This document shows, one piece after another, positions 44,846 through 53,261 of a DNA stretch of 64,000 nucleotides. Within the stretch, counting starts at the first letter, position 1. Each line of letters opens with the position of its first letter. Where the stretch lies: contig JAHHIE010000015.1 of NCBI GenBank assembly GCA_019358945.1, positions 1 to 64,000 of the forward strand, written 5' to 3'. The notes beneath the pieces are model-generated. The model worked only from the letters and a program-made list of their open reading frames with translations, was not told the origin of the DNA and made no database searches. The translations under genes were made by a program, and so were the position numbers. Source of the stretch: Stenomitos rutilans HA7619-LM2. GTDB lineage: Bacteria > Cyanobacteriota > Cyanobacteriia > Leptolyngbyales > Leptolyngbyaceae.

Positions 44846-46417
44846 TTAGCGCACATTGACAAAGCGTTCCTGGGCGATCGCGCGTAGCTGCTGCAAAGCT
44901 TCACGACGCGAAACAGACAACGGAATAGTGGCCTTAATGGTGTCAACTAGAATCGCTGTGTCTAAAGGCTTTTGCACGTAAAGGGCACGATAGAGCGCTG
45001 CAATAACGGCTTGCTCGATTTCGGCACCGCTAAACCCATCGATCGCCTGCACGAGTGCGAGCAAGTCGAACTGCTGAGGCGATTGCTTGTGCCGTGCCAA
45101 GTGAATTTGCAGGATCGTCGCGCGTTCCTGATCATTGGGCAAATCGACAAAGAATAGTTCATCGAACCGTCCCTTCCGCAACAGTTCCGGCGGCAGTTGA
45201 GAGAGGTCATTCGCCGTTGCCACCACAAAAATTTCCTGCGATTTTTCTTGCATCCACGTGAGGAAGGAGCCGAACAAGCGCCGACTCAGCCCGCCGTCGG
45301 CATCGCTTGTACTGCCACCCAATGCCTTCTCGATTTCGTCAATCCACAAGACGGTGGGTGCCATTGACTCTGCCAGCGCGATCGCCTGCCGAAAGTTTTT
45401 CTCCGATTCGCCGACATATTTGTCATACAGACGGCTGGTGTCAAGCTTGAGCAAGGGCATTTTCCACGCGCGGGCGATCGCCTTTGCCGCTAGCGATTTG
45501 CCGCATCCCTGAATACCCATAATGAGAATGCCTTTGGGTGGTTTTAGATTCAACGCTTTTGCCTGGGGGCTGAAGCCTACCCGCGCCTCTGCCAGCCATT
45601 GCTTGAGTCCGTTAAATCCACCTAGATCCACAGGGGCATCGCTGGTGGGAAAATATTCCAGTACGCCGCCTTCTCGAATGACCTGAGCTTTCCGCTGGAG
45701 AATGCGTCCCACATCTTGCAGCGTCAGCTTGCCATCCTCCAAAGCAGCATAGGCAATGACCTGTCGTGCCTGCTTTAACGTCATGCCGCTCAATGCCTGC
45801 ACCAGCGCTGGCACATCCGCATCCTGTAGCTCGATCGCCACACGATTTTTCACACGCAAAGATCGGATGGCATCAGCAACGACCTGCTGTAGCTCATCGC
45901 GTCCGGGTAACTTCAGGTCAAAGTAAACGACATCGTGAGCAATCTCAGCAGGTAGTTTGATCGCATTGCCTGTGAGAACGATCGCCGATCGGCTCTGAGC
46001 AAACAGCTGCACGACTTCTCGAAACTGACGCGCCACTTCCGCATCTTCTAAATGCCGAGCAAAGTCCTTGAGCAAGAACACCGCTTTAAAGCTGATGTCC
46101 TGCATGTACTTCAGTGCTTTCAGTGGTTCTGTTGTGTTTTCAAAGGCAGCAGGTTTGTGTGCTGCGGGTGGGGCACATTCATCTACCCAACGATTTTCGG
46201 ATGGACTGCCGAAGTTGCCAGCACCGTGCGATCGCGCCAAGCCCTGTGTGATGCTCCACTCCAGCAACTGCATCTTCATGTCCTGCGTGGCTTCTTGCAG
46301 CAAGGACTGCACCCGCTCTTCCTCCACCGTCTCAATCACGATCGCGGGGTGGAACGACATGATCAGCGTTTGCAGTTCGTGAATGCTGGCAGCAAGGGAA
46401 CTGGGCGACGAGTGCAT
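44846..46417 (-). CDS. ycf46: Ycf46-type AAA ATPase
   Basis: The 523-residue protein has an N-terminal alpha/beta region (about 1-200) with a degenerate P-loop-like fold, a linker, and one AAA domain: Walker A GIQGCGKS (301-308), Walker B VLWIDEIE with D360-E361, and the arginine finger region RKGRFDELF. It matches plastid-encoded Ycf46 and cyanobacterial Slr0374-type proteins, which are linked to inorganic-carbon and stress responses. It probably remodels a protein complex in the cytoplasm. The neighbouring coiled-coil gene may be a partner, which is inference. Confidence 0.88.
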   Translation of the reverse strand: MHSSPSSLAASIHELQTLIMSFHPAIVIETVEEERVQSLLQEATQDMKMQLLEWSITQGLARSHGAGNFGSPSENRWVDECAPPAAHKPAAFENTTEPLKALKYMQDISFKAVFLLKDFARHLEDAEVARQFREVVQLFAQSRSAIVLTGNAIKLPAEIAHDVVYFDLKLPGRDELQQVVADAIRSLRVKNRVAIELQDADVPALVQALSGMTLKQARQVIAYAALEDGKLTLQDVGRILQRKAQVIREGGVLEYFPTSDAPVDLGGFNGLKQWLAEARVGFSPQAKALNLKPPKGILIMGIQGCGKSLAAKAIARAWKMPLLKLDTSRLYDKYVGESEKNFRQAIALAESMAPTVLWIDEIEKALGGSTSDADGGLSRRLFGSFLTWMQEKSQEIFVVATANDLSQLPPELLRKGRFDELFFVDLPNDQERATILQIHLARHKQSPQQFDLLALVQAIDGFSGAEIEQAVIAALYRALYVQKPLDTAILVDTIKATIPLSVSRREALQQLRAIAQERFVNVR

Positions 46418-46647
46418 AGGCGTTACGTAGAGCAGATACCGCTAACTACGCTAGAGTGCCCGTTTATTCCTCAAAGGCAGCATGGACGAAAGGGATCGAT
46501 CATCTATGTTAAAAGTCTCTATTTTTTACAAAATGCAAACATTTTAGCCAAACACCCATCAGAAGTGGCTTTGGTCTGGACTGCTTTCTGAGTGGCAGGC
46601 AAATGGGATCGGCAATTATACATTACCGTTCGAGTTAAAGTGAAAGA

Positions 46648-46759
46648 TAGAACTTACGCAACTGCCCCCTTAAATCCTCCAATTCTGGGGGACTTTGAGT
46701 ACTTGCTCCCCAAACTTGGGGGCCGGGGGCCAGTTCTGCGAGAATTTGCGTAAGTCCTA
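46648..46759. mobile_element. 112-bp MITE-like element, family A, copy 2
   Basis: Ends TAGAACTTACGCA and TGCGTAAGTCCTA differ from a perfect 13-bp inverted repeat by one base. The flanks are AAAGA on both sides (46643-46647 and 46760-46764), a 5-bp target duplication. The length equals that of the copy at 29750-29861. The interior diverges but keeps the paired C-run/G-run organisation. Confidence 0.85.
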
Positions 46760-46789
46760 AAAGAAACAGATTGCAGCAAGGGCAAACCA

Positions 46790-47170
46790 ATGACAGTTCG
46801 CCAAAGACGCGACAGCAAAGAAGAGTTGGCTCAACGAGGGTAAGCACTCTACGAGTCTGGCATCCGGCAGCAAGTTGAGGCAGGCAACGAGGGTACGGAG
46901 TCTGAAGCAGGGTCAATGATTTACGGAGTGGTGAATTTACGCCGTGAAGCAATGCTTCCATTGGTGGTCGGTAACTCGAATGAACAGCGGCAAGTAATCG
47001 ATACGGTGATTGATACAGGATTCAGTGGATTCCTGTCTTAACCCTCTGCGCTCATTGCTACCCTGAATCTACCTTGGAGTGCTTCTGCTATCGTGACTCT
47101 GGGCGATGGCAGTGAAACTCTCTTTGATTTGTATGCTGCGATTGTGATTTGGGATGGGCAGTACCGCTGA
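46790..47170 (+). pseudogene. Broken retropepsin-like protein gene fused to its upstream partner
   Basis: One reading frame contains MTVRQRRDSKEELAQRG, a TAA stop (46841-46843), ALYESGIRQQVEAGNEG, a deletion-like junction, then MIYGVVNLRREAMLPLVVGN (ATG at 46916) and IDTGFSGFLS, a second TAA (47039-47041), PSALIATLNLPW, LGDGSETLFDLYAA and a TGA at 47168. DTGFSGFL is the Asp-Thr-Gly motif of clan AA aspartic proteases that occur with a small upstream partner in cyanobacteria. Both stops look like single-base nonsense changes, the partner's C-terminal half is deleted, and the protease end is missing. Confidence 0.7.
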
Positions 47171-47542
47171 CACAGTAGAGCGCGATGGTGAGGGAGGCTG
47201 CTGCTCTGCTGAGTGCGTTTGCTTGAATGCGATCGTCGACCCATGCTTCACAATGCTTCTGGGAGCACTCACGACCAGCCGCATACAAATCGCTGAACCC
47301 GCCCGGGTAAAAGCTACTTGCTGAGAACCATCGGTTATTTGCAATCGTCAACTCAATCGTTAGTGAACTTGTTCCATTTCGCAACTCTGGTTTGTTGCGG
47401 GTCTTTGTCAGCGATCGCACCCATTGCTCAAACTAATTTTTCGGTTCTGTCGAAATGCCAGTCTCTCGTTCGTCATTAGAGTAGGAAGCAGAGAAGCCAA
47501 AACCTCCTGTGCTTGAATCAAACCCAAAACGGACAAGAGCTG
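47171..47542. other. Intergenic region, no gene recognised
   Basis: About 370 bases between the protease remnant and the DGPF gene. Long apparent frames on the minus strand overlap one another and have no recognisable protein content. It may include more decayed sequence. Confidence 0.4.
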
Positions 47543-47881
47543 ATGAAATACGCCATTCTGGTTTACGAGACTGAGCAAGACTTTGCAAACCGTGAACTGC
47601 ACATGCCCGCCTACAATGCCTACTCACAAGCCCTGGCTGAAGCGGGCGTAGCAGCAGGAGGAGCGGCACTGCACCCCAGCCACACAGGCACAACCATTCG
47701 GCTGCACAACGGACAGCGAAACGTGCAAGATGGCCCCTATGCCGATACGAAAGAACAACTGGGCGGCTTTTTTATCATTGATGTTCCCGATCTCGATGTG
47801 GCTTTAGATTGGGCTTCCCGTTGCCCTGCCGCCAGCAATTGCGCGGTTGAAGTGCGTCCCTTGCTACCCATGCAGGCATAG
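47543..47881 (+). CDS. DGPF/YCII-related protein
   Basis: A 112-residue dimeric alpha/beta-barrel protein of the YCII family. The DGPF-type motif is DGPYADTKEQLGGFFIID, and ALDWASRCPAAS follows. The ATG at 47543 (MKYAILVY) is preferred to a TTG ten codons upstream. Proteins of this family are the hallmark neighbours of ECF42 sigma factors, and here the sigma gene lies 630 bases downstream with a glutathione transferase between, all close together (10 and 6 bp gaps). Function unknown; a catalytic or ligand-binding stress role is assumed. Confidence 0.88.
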   Translation: MKYAILVYETEQDFANRELHMPAYNAYSQALAEAGVAAGGAALHPSHTGTTIRLHNGQRNVQDGPYADTKEQLGGFFIIDVPDLDVALDWASRCPAASNCAVEVRPLLPMQA

Positions 47882-47891
47882 GAGATCCGTC

Positions 47892-48509
47892 ATGAAACTT
47901 TATTACTTTCCACCTTCGCCCAACACCCGCAAAGCTCATGCTGTTGCAATTCATCTGGGACTGTCGATCGACCTGCGTTTAGTGGATTTGCAGCAAGGCG
48001 AACAGCGCACGCCAGAGTTCATGCGGTTAAATCCCACAGGTCGCACGCCAGTCTTACAGGATGGCGAGTTCATTTTGTGGGAATCGACGGCTATTATGCA
48101 ATATCTGGCTAGCCAGATGCCCAACGCGCTTTGGCCCGATGTACCACAAATTCGGGCAGATATTATGCGCTGGCAAAGCTGGCAACTTGCCCATTGGCAT
48201 CAGGCTTGTCAGCCCTTGCAGTATGAGAATTTTGTCAAGCCACTCTTACAGCTAGGCGAACCTGATGCGCAAGTGGTGCAACAGGCGACGGAGCGCTTTC
48301 ATACAGAGGCGATCGTGCTCGATCAGCATCTGGCAGAGCGTGCATTTTTAGTCAACAACACCTTGACGTTGGCTGACTTTTCGGTAGCCAGTGACTTAAC
48401 GTATGCCGTGCCTGGGCGCTTTCCTTTAGATAACTATCCGCACATTCGGCGGTGGTACGGGCAGCTTGAGCAGTTACCCGCATGGCAAGAAACCGCACCG
48501 AGGAGCTAA
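47892..48509 (+). CDS. Glutathione S-transferase
   Basis: A 205-residue cytosolic GST. The thioredoxin-fold domain contains YYFPPSPNTRKAHAVAIHLG and the glutathione-binding motif around NPTGRTPVLQDGEFILWES (Pro before beta 3, Ser in WESTAI). The alpha-helical domain carries LTLADFSVASDLTYA with the N-capping box. Start ATG at 47892 follows AGGAG by eight bases. It is the middle gene of the DGPF-GST-sigma operon and may detoxify an electrophile as part of that response. Confidence 0.88.
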   Translation: MKLYYFPPSPNTRKAHAVAIHLGLSIDLRLVDLQQGEQRTPEFMRLNPTGRTPVLQDGEFILWESTAIMQYLASQMPNALWPDVPQIRADIMRWQSWQLAHWHQACQPLQYENFVKPLLQLGEPDAQVVQQATERFHTEAIVLDQHLAERAFLVNNTLTLADFSVASDLTYAVPGRFPLDNYPHIRRWYGQLEQLPAWQETAPRS

Positions 48510-48515
48510 ACGCGG

Positions 48516-49742
48516 ATGGATGCACGCCGAGCGGCAGAATTGGCAGCACGCAACTCCTACGGTCGGTTGGTGGCTTATCTAGCTGCACAAACGCGGGATG
48601 TGGCAGCGGCTGAAGATGCCCTCGGTGAAGCATTCCTTGCGGCCCTCAATACCTGGGCAGACAGTGGAATACCCCAAAACCCTGAAGCCTGGTTGTTGAC
48701 AATAGCACGCCATCGACTGATTGACGTTGCGCGGCGCACGCAGGTTCAGACCAAGGTTCTCAATAAGTTGAAGCTTGATGGATTGGAATGGCAAGCTGAA
48801 CCATCGTTAGATGCAGTGATCTTTCAAGACGATCGCCTGAAATTACTGTTCCTTTGCGCTCATCCCGCCATTGATGCAGCCATTCACACCCCATTGATGC
48901 TGCAAACCGTGCTTGGTTTGAATGCAGTACAGATTGCTTCTGCCTTTTTGGTTGCACCTGCCACCATGAGCCAGCGACTTGTACGAGCAAAGGCGAAGAT
49001 TCGGGATGCGGGCATTGCGCTTGAGTTACCTGACGCACGAGATTTGCCGACTCGACTGATAGCTGTGCTAGAAGCCATTTATGCCGCGTTTACTCATGCG
49101 TGGGAAACCGTAGATGGGGGCGATCCTCGGCATCAAGGACTGGCAGAAGAAGCGGTTTGGCTGGCACGGTTATGCGTTCAGCTCATGCCCCAGGAGCCAG
49201 AAGTGCGAGGGTTACTGGCGTTGATGCTTTACTGCGAAGCTCGACGTGAAACGCGTCGCACCACAAATGGTCGCTATGTCCCATTATCGCAGCAAGATAC
49301 CCAGCTTTGGGCACAGCCCATGATCGATGAAGCTGAGCGTGAATTAGCAAAAGCCGCGACCTATAAGCAATTGGGACGCTTTCAACTGGAAGCAGCCATT
49401 CAATCGATCCACGCTCAACGTGCGACAACGCAGCAGGTTAACTGGGAAGCACTGGCCTTGCTTTATGAAGGGTTAGTGCAGCTTTCACCAACGCTGGGTG
49501 CGTATGTGAGTCAAGCGGCTGCGATCGCCGAAGCCAAGGGCTCAGACCAGGGCTTACAACAACTTGCGGCACTCCCAACTGAGGCGGTGAAGCATTACCA
49601 ACCCTATTGGGCTTTGAAGGCTCATCTATTCAAGCAGTTGGGGCGTGAGCCTGAAGCGCAACAGGCTTATACACAGGCGATCGGTTTAACCGAAGATGCC
49701 GCTATTCGGGAGTTTCTGCTCCATCAATCGCGCTCTAATTAG
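48516..49742 (+). CDS. ECF42-type RNA polymerase sigma factor with C-terminal TPR-like extension
   Basis: Sigma region 2 (about 10-75; VAAAEDALGEAFLAALNTW, AWLLTIARHRLID) and region 4 (about 105-170; LGLNAVQIASAFLVAPATMSQRLVRAK) are followed by a roughly 230-residue extension (DUF6596/SigJ-like with helical repeats). This layout, the 408-residue length and the DGPF gene upstream define group ECF42. These sigma factors lack a classical anti-sigma factor; the extension itself is thought to regulate activity. Start ATG at 48516, six bases after the GST stop. The end overlaps the convergent DUF1772 gene by four bases. Confidence 0.88.
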   Translation: MDARRAAELAARNSYGRLVAYLAAQTRDVAAAEDALGEAFLAALNTWADSGIPQNPEAWLLTIARHRLIDVARRTQVQTKVLNKLKLDGLEWQAEPSLDAVIFQDDRLKLLFLCAHPAIDAAIHTPLMLQTVLGLNAVQIASAFLVAPATMSQRLVRAKAKIRDAGIALELPDARDLPTRLIAVLEAIYAAFTHAWETVDGGDPRHQGLAEEAVWLARLCVQLMPQEPEVRGLLALMLYCEARRETRRTTNGRYVPLSQQDTQLWAQPMIDEAERELAKAATYKQLGRFQLEAAIQSIHAQRATTQQVNWEALALLYEGLVQLSPTLGAYVSQAAAIAEAKGSDQGLQQLAALPTEAVKHYQPYWALKAHLFKQLGREPEAQQAYTQAIGLTEDAAIREFLLHQSRSN

Positions 49743-50221
49743 AGGGCAAGCGTAAATGCTGCCGCTGCTGCTAGGGCTGCTACCGTCCGTACATGGTTCC
49801 AGGCTGTCCAGTTGGTGAGATAGCGAGTCCATAGCGCGGCACCGTCACTGCTGGTTGGTTCGACGGCTGCAAGGGCATCGTTGAGCGGTACGTTAAAAGC
49901 GATCGTGACCAGAAACGTGCCGATAAGATACAGCAGACTACCAATGAGTAAGAAAGCTGCACCGGGTTGTTGCCACTTGAGCAGCGACACGATCGCCCAA
50001 AAGAAGCAAACGGCGGCTGTGCCAAGAAATGCAGCCATAAACAGAGGATTAATCACGGTAATGTTGATGGCCTGCATAGCCGCAATCCCTTGTGATGGCT
50101 GAAGGCGGGCAAGAGCGCTCATGACGAAGGTTGAAAACGCGAAGAAAACGCCTGCGACCAAGCCACAGCCTAAAACCGTGAAAAGCTTCAACACAAAAAG
50201 TGCATCATTTGTGATCGCCAT
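49739..50221 (-). CDS. DUF1772 membrane protein
   Basis: A 160-residue protein with four hydrophobic segments (about 5-30, 47-68, 78-98, 135-158). GLVAGVFFAFSTFVMSAL, QAINITVINPLFM and a late WNHVRTxAALAAAA mark DUF1772 (anthrone oxygenase-like). Members sit near sigma, AHSA1 and ArsR genes in many bacteria. The ATG at 50221 follows GGAGGG directly and is preferred over the GTG at 50236. It overlaps the sigma gene end to end by four bases. Confidence 0.82.
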   Translation of the reverse strand: MAITNDALFVLKLFTVLGCGLVAGVFFAFSTFVMSALARLQPSQGIAAMQAINITVINPLFMAAFLGTAAVCFFWAIVSLLKWQQPGAAFLLIGSLLYLIGTFLVTIAFNVPLNDALAAVEPTSSDGAALWTRYLTNWTAWNHVRTVAALAAAAAFTLAL

Positions 50222-50412
50222 AAACCCTCCTGTCACTTACGCCATTGCCTTGTTAGCACCTTCTTTCATGAGTATTACTCTTATTGGATGCCGTCTAGTG
50301 CGTGCAGATCATGTTCCAAGACGACCTACCGCTTGGAAACCGTGAGAGTACACCAAGCTGTGGTTTTGCGGTACATTTCTGTGCAACATGTGTTGACTTC
50401 ATGATGGATAAC

Positions 50413-50922
50413 TCACAGCGTTGCTAAATACTCATCCATGCAGTCAAAGGTGGAGTTCCAACCTGCAACAACGCCCATTTCTTCGTGCTTACGGCGATCG
50501 TCTGCTGTAGCGTGCAGGATCAGGAGGGTTAGCTTGGTTTGGTTGCCCAACGCCTCGAAGGTTGCAGTCACGACAATTCCTTGTGGCAAATCAGCATTGA
50601 TCACCGCTTCAAAGCCTTCATCAAACTCATCGCTCGTAACAATCCGCTCAGGAGCCACGATTTCACGAAACACCCCTTTGACTGGGTATTCCGTGCCATC
50701 TGGGCCAAGCATGACATAACGCCATTGCCCACCTGAACGGAAATCTAGCTCAGTAACACGGGTGGTAAAGCCTTTGGGTCCCCACCATTGGGTGATGTGC
50801 TGCGGCTCTGTCCAGACCTTGAAGACCAACTCGCGTGGTGCATTGAAGGTGCGGGTGATGACGATCGCACGATCGGACTGAGACTCGGACTGAGCCATTG
50901 TGGAATCATGATTGTTGCCCAT
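50413..50922 (-). CDS. AHSA1-family SRPBCC domain protein
   Basis: A hydrophobic-ligand-binding helix-grip protein. The start of the domain (AIVITRTFNAPRELVFKVWTEP) and WWGPKGF, then GRW-like GGQWRYVM and the long C-terminal helix GWNSTFDCMDEYLATL, are typical AHSA1/YndB members. The family is normally the second gene of an ArsR-AHSA1 operon. Here the first gene is the disrupted ArsR at 50906-51366, and the AHSA1 start at 50922 (after CAGGAG) overlaps its end, as in intact operons. An internal ATG at 50898 is an alternative start. The ligand is unknown. Confidence 0.85.
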   Translation of the reverse strand: MGNNHDSTMAQSESQSDRAIVITRTFNAPRELVFKVWTEPQHITQWWGPKGFTTRVTELDFRSGGQWRYVMLGPDGTEYPVKGVFREIVAPERIVTSDEFDEGFEAVINADLPQGIVVTATFEALGNQTKLTLLILHATADDRRKHEEMGVVAGWNSTFDCMDEYLATL

Positions 50923-51366
50923 TGGGATTCTCCTGGGTTTGCGATGCTGTTTGTGAAACTTGCAGGTAATCATCTAGCTATCGAGGCGATCTTCCCAGTA
51001 TTAGCGATGTTGCTGGAGCCAATCTGCCACTTTCTTGAATGTTCTGCATTGATTTGACAGGGTCGCCATCGAGCCTCTCGCTCGCGTGTGATGAATGAGG
51101 ATGCTCTACCCCCTAAGTTGTTAGAAATGGCTGAAAGGCTCATCTCATACCAATTTGAATTGAAAATGCGACACATCCTGTAGGGGCAAGGCATTGCCTT
51201 GCCCCTACCCACCGATTGATCTGTAGCCGTCATTCTTTAAATCGGTATCAAAGGGCTTTGCCAACTCCAGCGACGAAAGCCTCGTCCTGTATGACTGGGC
51301 CAGAAACGCACGTCGAGTGAGATCGGCAAGCGCCGCAAGGGTGGCACTCAGGTGATCAAGAGACAT
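50906..51366 (-). pseudogene. ArsR-family repressor gene interrupted by a MITE
   Basis: The frame beginning at 51366 reads MSLDHLSATLAALADLTRRA, the exact N-terminus of ArsR/HTH_20 repressors, and continues to ELAKPF at the 100-bp element (51148-51247). After the element it resumes as MSLSAISN...ITREREARWRPCQIN, the recognition helix and wing, then in another frame KVADWLQQHR, YWEDRLDS and DDYLQ with stops, ending at a TGA at 50906-50908. The element inserted between KPF and MSL, i.e. within the helix-turn-helix. Extra frameshifts show the gene has decayed since. It would have controlled the AHSA1 gene. Confidence 0.85.
51148..51247. mobile_element. 100-bp MITE-like element, family B, copy 2
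   Basis: Nearly identical to the copy at 43785-43884 and in the same orientation. It is flanked by TCA on both sides (51145-51147 and 51248-51250), a TNA-type 3-bp target duplication. It splits the ArsR reading frame at 50906-51366. Ends are TACCAATTTGAA and TTTAAATCGGTA. Confidence 0.9.
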
Positions 51367-51605
51367 CTGATCGGCAGACCATCCTTTACTTAACCGTGCG
51401 GTTAATTACCTAATAGGTTAAGTGTACTAGTCCAGAATGTCAAGGGCTATCTGGTTACTGGCTCACAAAAGGCGCGATCGCAGTTCAATCACAGCGTGCA
51501 AGCGTGATCCTAACAAACTGAATCCGTTGAGCGTTGGTTTGGGTAAGGCAGTCTTGAACCGATGCTTAGCAGCAAACAATTTATCACGCAGAATGGTCTC
51601 ACCTG

Positions 51606-52010
51606 TTAGAAGATTGCTAGAGCCGTCAAAGCGACTAAACAGGCAAGCTGAATCACTAAGCTCAAGAGCCGAAACAGTGGATTTAGGCCAGCGATGTGAA
51701 TCAGTGAATGGAGTAGCCGAAAGGCTATGTACACAACAACAATTGAGTCGATGACAGTTCCAGAGACACCGCGAATGGTCAGAAGAAAGACAACCCCCAA
51801 ATACAGAGGAAGGTTTTCTACTAAGTTGGACTGCACTCGGAATAATCGCCAAAGCAAGCTTTCGTCGTTTTGCATGCCGAAATCTTTGGGAGAACCGCCA
51901 GCCGATAGGTGTCGAATTCTAACGGCTAGCAGAAGGACAACGACGGCGATCGTCCATACAATAAAAACGGCTAGGCCCCAAAGTGGTATGGTCATCTCGA
52001 TCGTAGGCAT
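51606..52010 (-). CDS. MAPEG-family membrane protein
   Basis: A 134-residue protein with four hydrophobic segments, the layout of membrane-associated eicosanoid and glutathione metabolism enzymes. The loop FRVQSNLVENLPLYLGVVFLL contains the conserved R, N and E of the MAPEG glutathione-site region, and FRLLHSLIHIAGLNPLFR the second conserved block. It would be a membrane-bound glutathione transferase or peroxidase-like protein. It starts at 52010; a region with multiple hairpins separates it from azoR on the same strand. Confidence 0.85.
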   Translation of the reverse strand: MPTIEMTIPLWGLAVFIVWTIAVVVLLLAVRIRHLSAGGSPKDFGMQNDESLLWRLFRVQSNLVENLPLYLGVVFLLTIRGVSGTVIDSIVVVYIAFRLLHSLIHIAGLNPLFRLLSLVIQLACLVALTALAIF

Positions 52011-52451
52011 GATTAAGTTCCTCGACTTCAGTAACGGTTAAAGAATCAACGATGAGCTACTGCTAGAAGCGTCAACCACTTCCACAATTTGTCATAAGGT
52101 ACCTCAAACAAATAAAATCCCACGTTGAAGGGATAGGTGGCTGGATGGACTCGCCGTAAGATGTTATTTCCCGGCGAGTATCCTGAATAAGCTATTCATG
52201 TAGCTAGATAAGCCGATCTTCATTGACTGAGGGTAGTTCGTTGATTGACAGACAAAAGTCTTGAAAGGCTGCTGGCTTTGTTGCTCGTCCGCCCGTGTTT
52301 AAAAGCCGGACTAACGGTGCGAAACCCGTTAAAACGAGTTGCAAGGCGCTTGCAGTCCTCTATCCTTCGGGAAGGCAACGCCTACAAATGACTTCCTGTT
52401 ATTAGTCCGCACTTTGAGTGCAGGGTAGAGCCGAAATCATGGAAAGATTTG
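52011..52451. other. Hairpin-rich intergenic region
   Basis: 440 bases between azoR and the MAPEG gene, both on the minus strand. Besides the multi-hairpin element at 52305-52421, ACTCGCCG (52149-52156) and CGGCGAGT (52172-52179) form an 8-bp perfect stem. The pattern could be the remains of a mobile element whose ends fold, or a structured RNA leader. Confidence 0.55.
52305..52421. ncRNA. Candidate multi-hairpin element
   Basis: CGGACTAA (52307-52314) pairs with TTAGTCCG (52402-52409), enclosing about 87 bases that contain at least three further hairpins: AACGG/CCGTT (52313-52330), TGCAAG-GCG-CTTGCA (52340-52354) and CCTTC/GAAGG (52364-52375). GCACT-TTG-AGTGC (52409-52421) abuts the outer stem. 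The overall shape is a closed multibranch fold. It matches no riboswitch consensus that I can recall; a folded mobile-element end is the main alternative. Confidence 0.4.
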
Positions 52452-53093
52452 TCAGCCAATCAGGGGTAGCTCGATCAATTGAGTCATTTTAGTCCGAGCT
52501 GATGCGATCGAGTCTGCCAAACTAGCACCTCCAAACTCGTCACTTTCAACTGCGATAAAGGTAATGTCGGTAATGCCAACAAATCCAAAAATAGTGCTTA
52601 GATACGGGTCTTGATGATTCATCTTCTCGTTACGTCCTCCTGGCCCAAAGCCAGAATCCCCTCGCGCTGTCATGATTACCATTTTCTTACCAAGTACGAG
52701 CGGCTGATAGCGGTTCTCAACCTGCTCTGGCACAAACCCAAACGTTCTCCCAGGCCGCACAATCTGGTCAATATACGCCTTGAGCGTACTGGGTATGCTG
52801 AAGTTATACATCGGCACTCCAAGCACATAAACATCTGCCGCCAGAAACTCGTCTATGAGTCGATCGCTAATGCGAATAGCCTCAAGCTGGGTTGCCTCTG
52901 GATGAGAAGTTGCATAGGCCGCTGCAATCCAGGCTTCATCGACATGGGGTACGGGATGGCGACCAATATCTCGATACGTAATCGTGTTTGTAGGATGTGC
53001 CTGTGTCCATCGGTCAGCAAATTCTCTAGTCATGCGGCGAGAATGGGAGCGTTCACCACGCGGACTCGCATCGATTTGTAGTAGGTGTGCCAT
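52452..53093 (-). CDS. azoR: FMN-dependent NADH-azoreductase
   Basis: A 213-residue flavodoxin-like quinone/azo reductase. LLQIDASPRGERSHSR at the N-terminus binds the FMN phosphate, PMYNFSIPSTLKAYID is the isoalloxazine-binding motif and MTARGDSGFGPGG the second FMN loop. AzoR enzymes carry two-electron reduction of quinones and azo compounds for thiol or quinone stress protection. It is divergent from the AraC gene with 168 bases between, so the AraC protein is its likely regulator. Confidence 0.92.
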   Translation of the reverse strand: MAHLLQIDASPRGERSHSRRMTREFADRWTQAHPTNTITYRDIGRHPVPHVDEAWIAAAYATSHPEATQLEAIRISDRLIDEFLAADVYVLGVPMYNFSIPSTLKAYIDQIVRPGRTFGFVPEQVENRYQPLVLGKKMVIMTARGDSGFGPGGRNEKMNHQDPYLSTIFGFVGITDITFIAVESDEFGGASLADSIASARTKMTQLIELPLIG

Positions 53094-53261
53094 AGCTTCT
53101 CCTGATTCACTTACCTGTTCAGCTTAGGCAAACGGTTTCAGCTCAGCTATCTCATTCTTGTGGGGCTATCACAATCTTGCGATCGATTCAGCGCTTGCTG
53201 GCAAACTCTCAATGAGAAGCCAAAGGCATACAATCAGAATAAAATTCCTTGGACTGATCTC

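Noticed and set aside
47069-47420. Overlapping minus-strand frames of 90-110 codons
   Set aside because: They overlap each other in different frames and none has a recognisable domain or ribosome site.
50970-51233. 87-codon minus-strand frame upstream of AHSA1
   Set aside because: It is a chance frame made of the MITE and the 3' part of the broken ArsR gene, not a separate gene.
52305-52421. Cobalamin riboswitch, integron attC site, RNase P or tmRNA
   Set aside because: The key consensus parts of each (B12 box, attC core sites, the conserved RNase P and tmRNA segments) were not found; only the multi-hairpin shape is supported.
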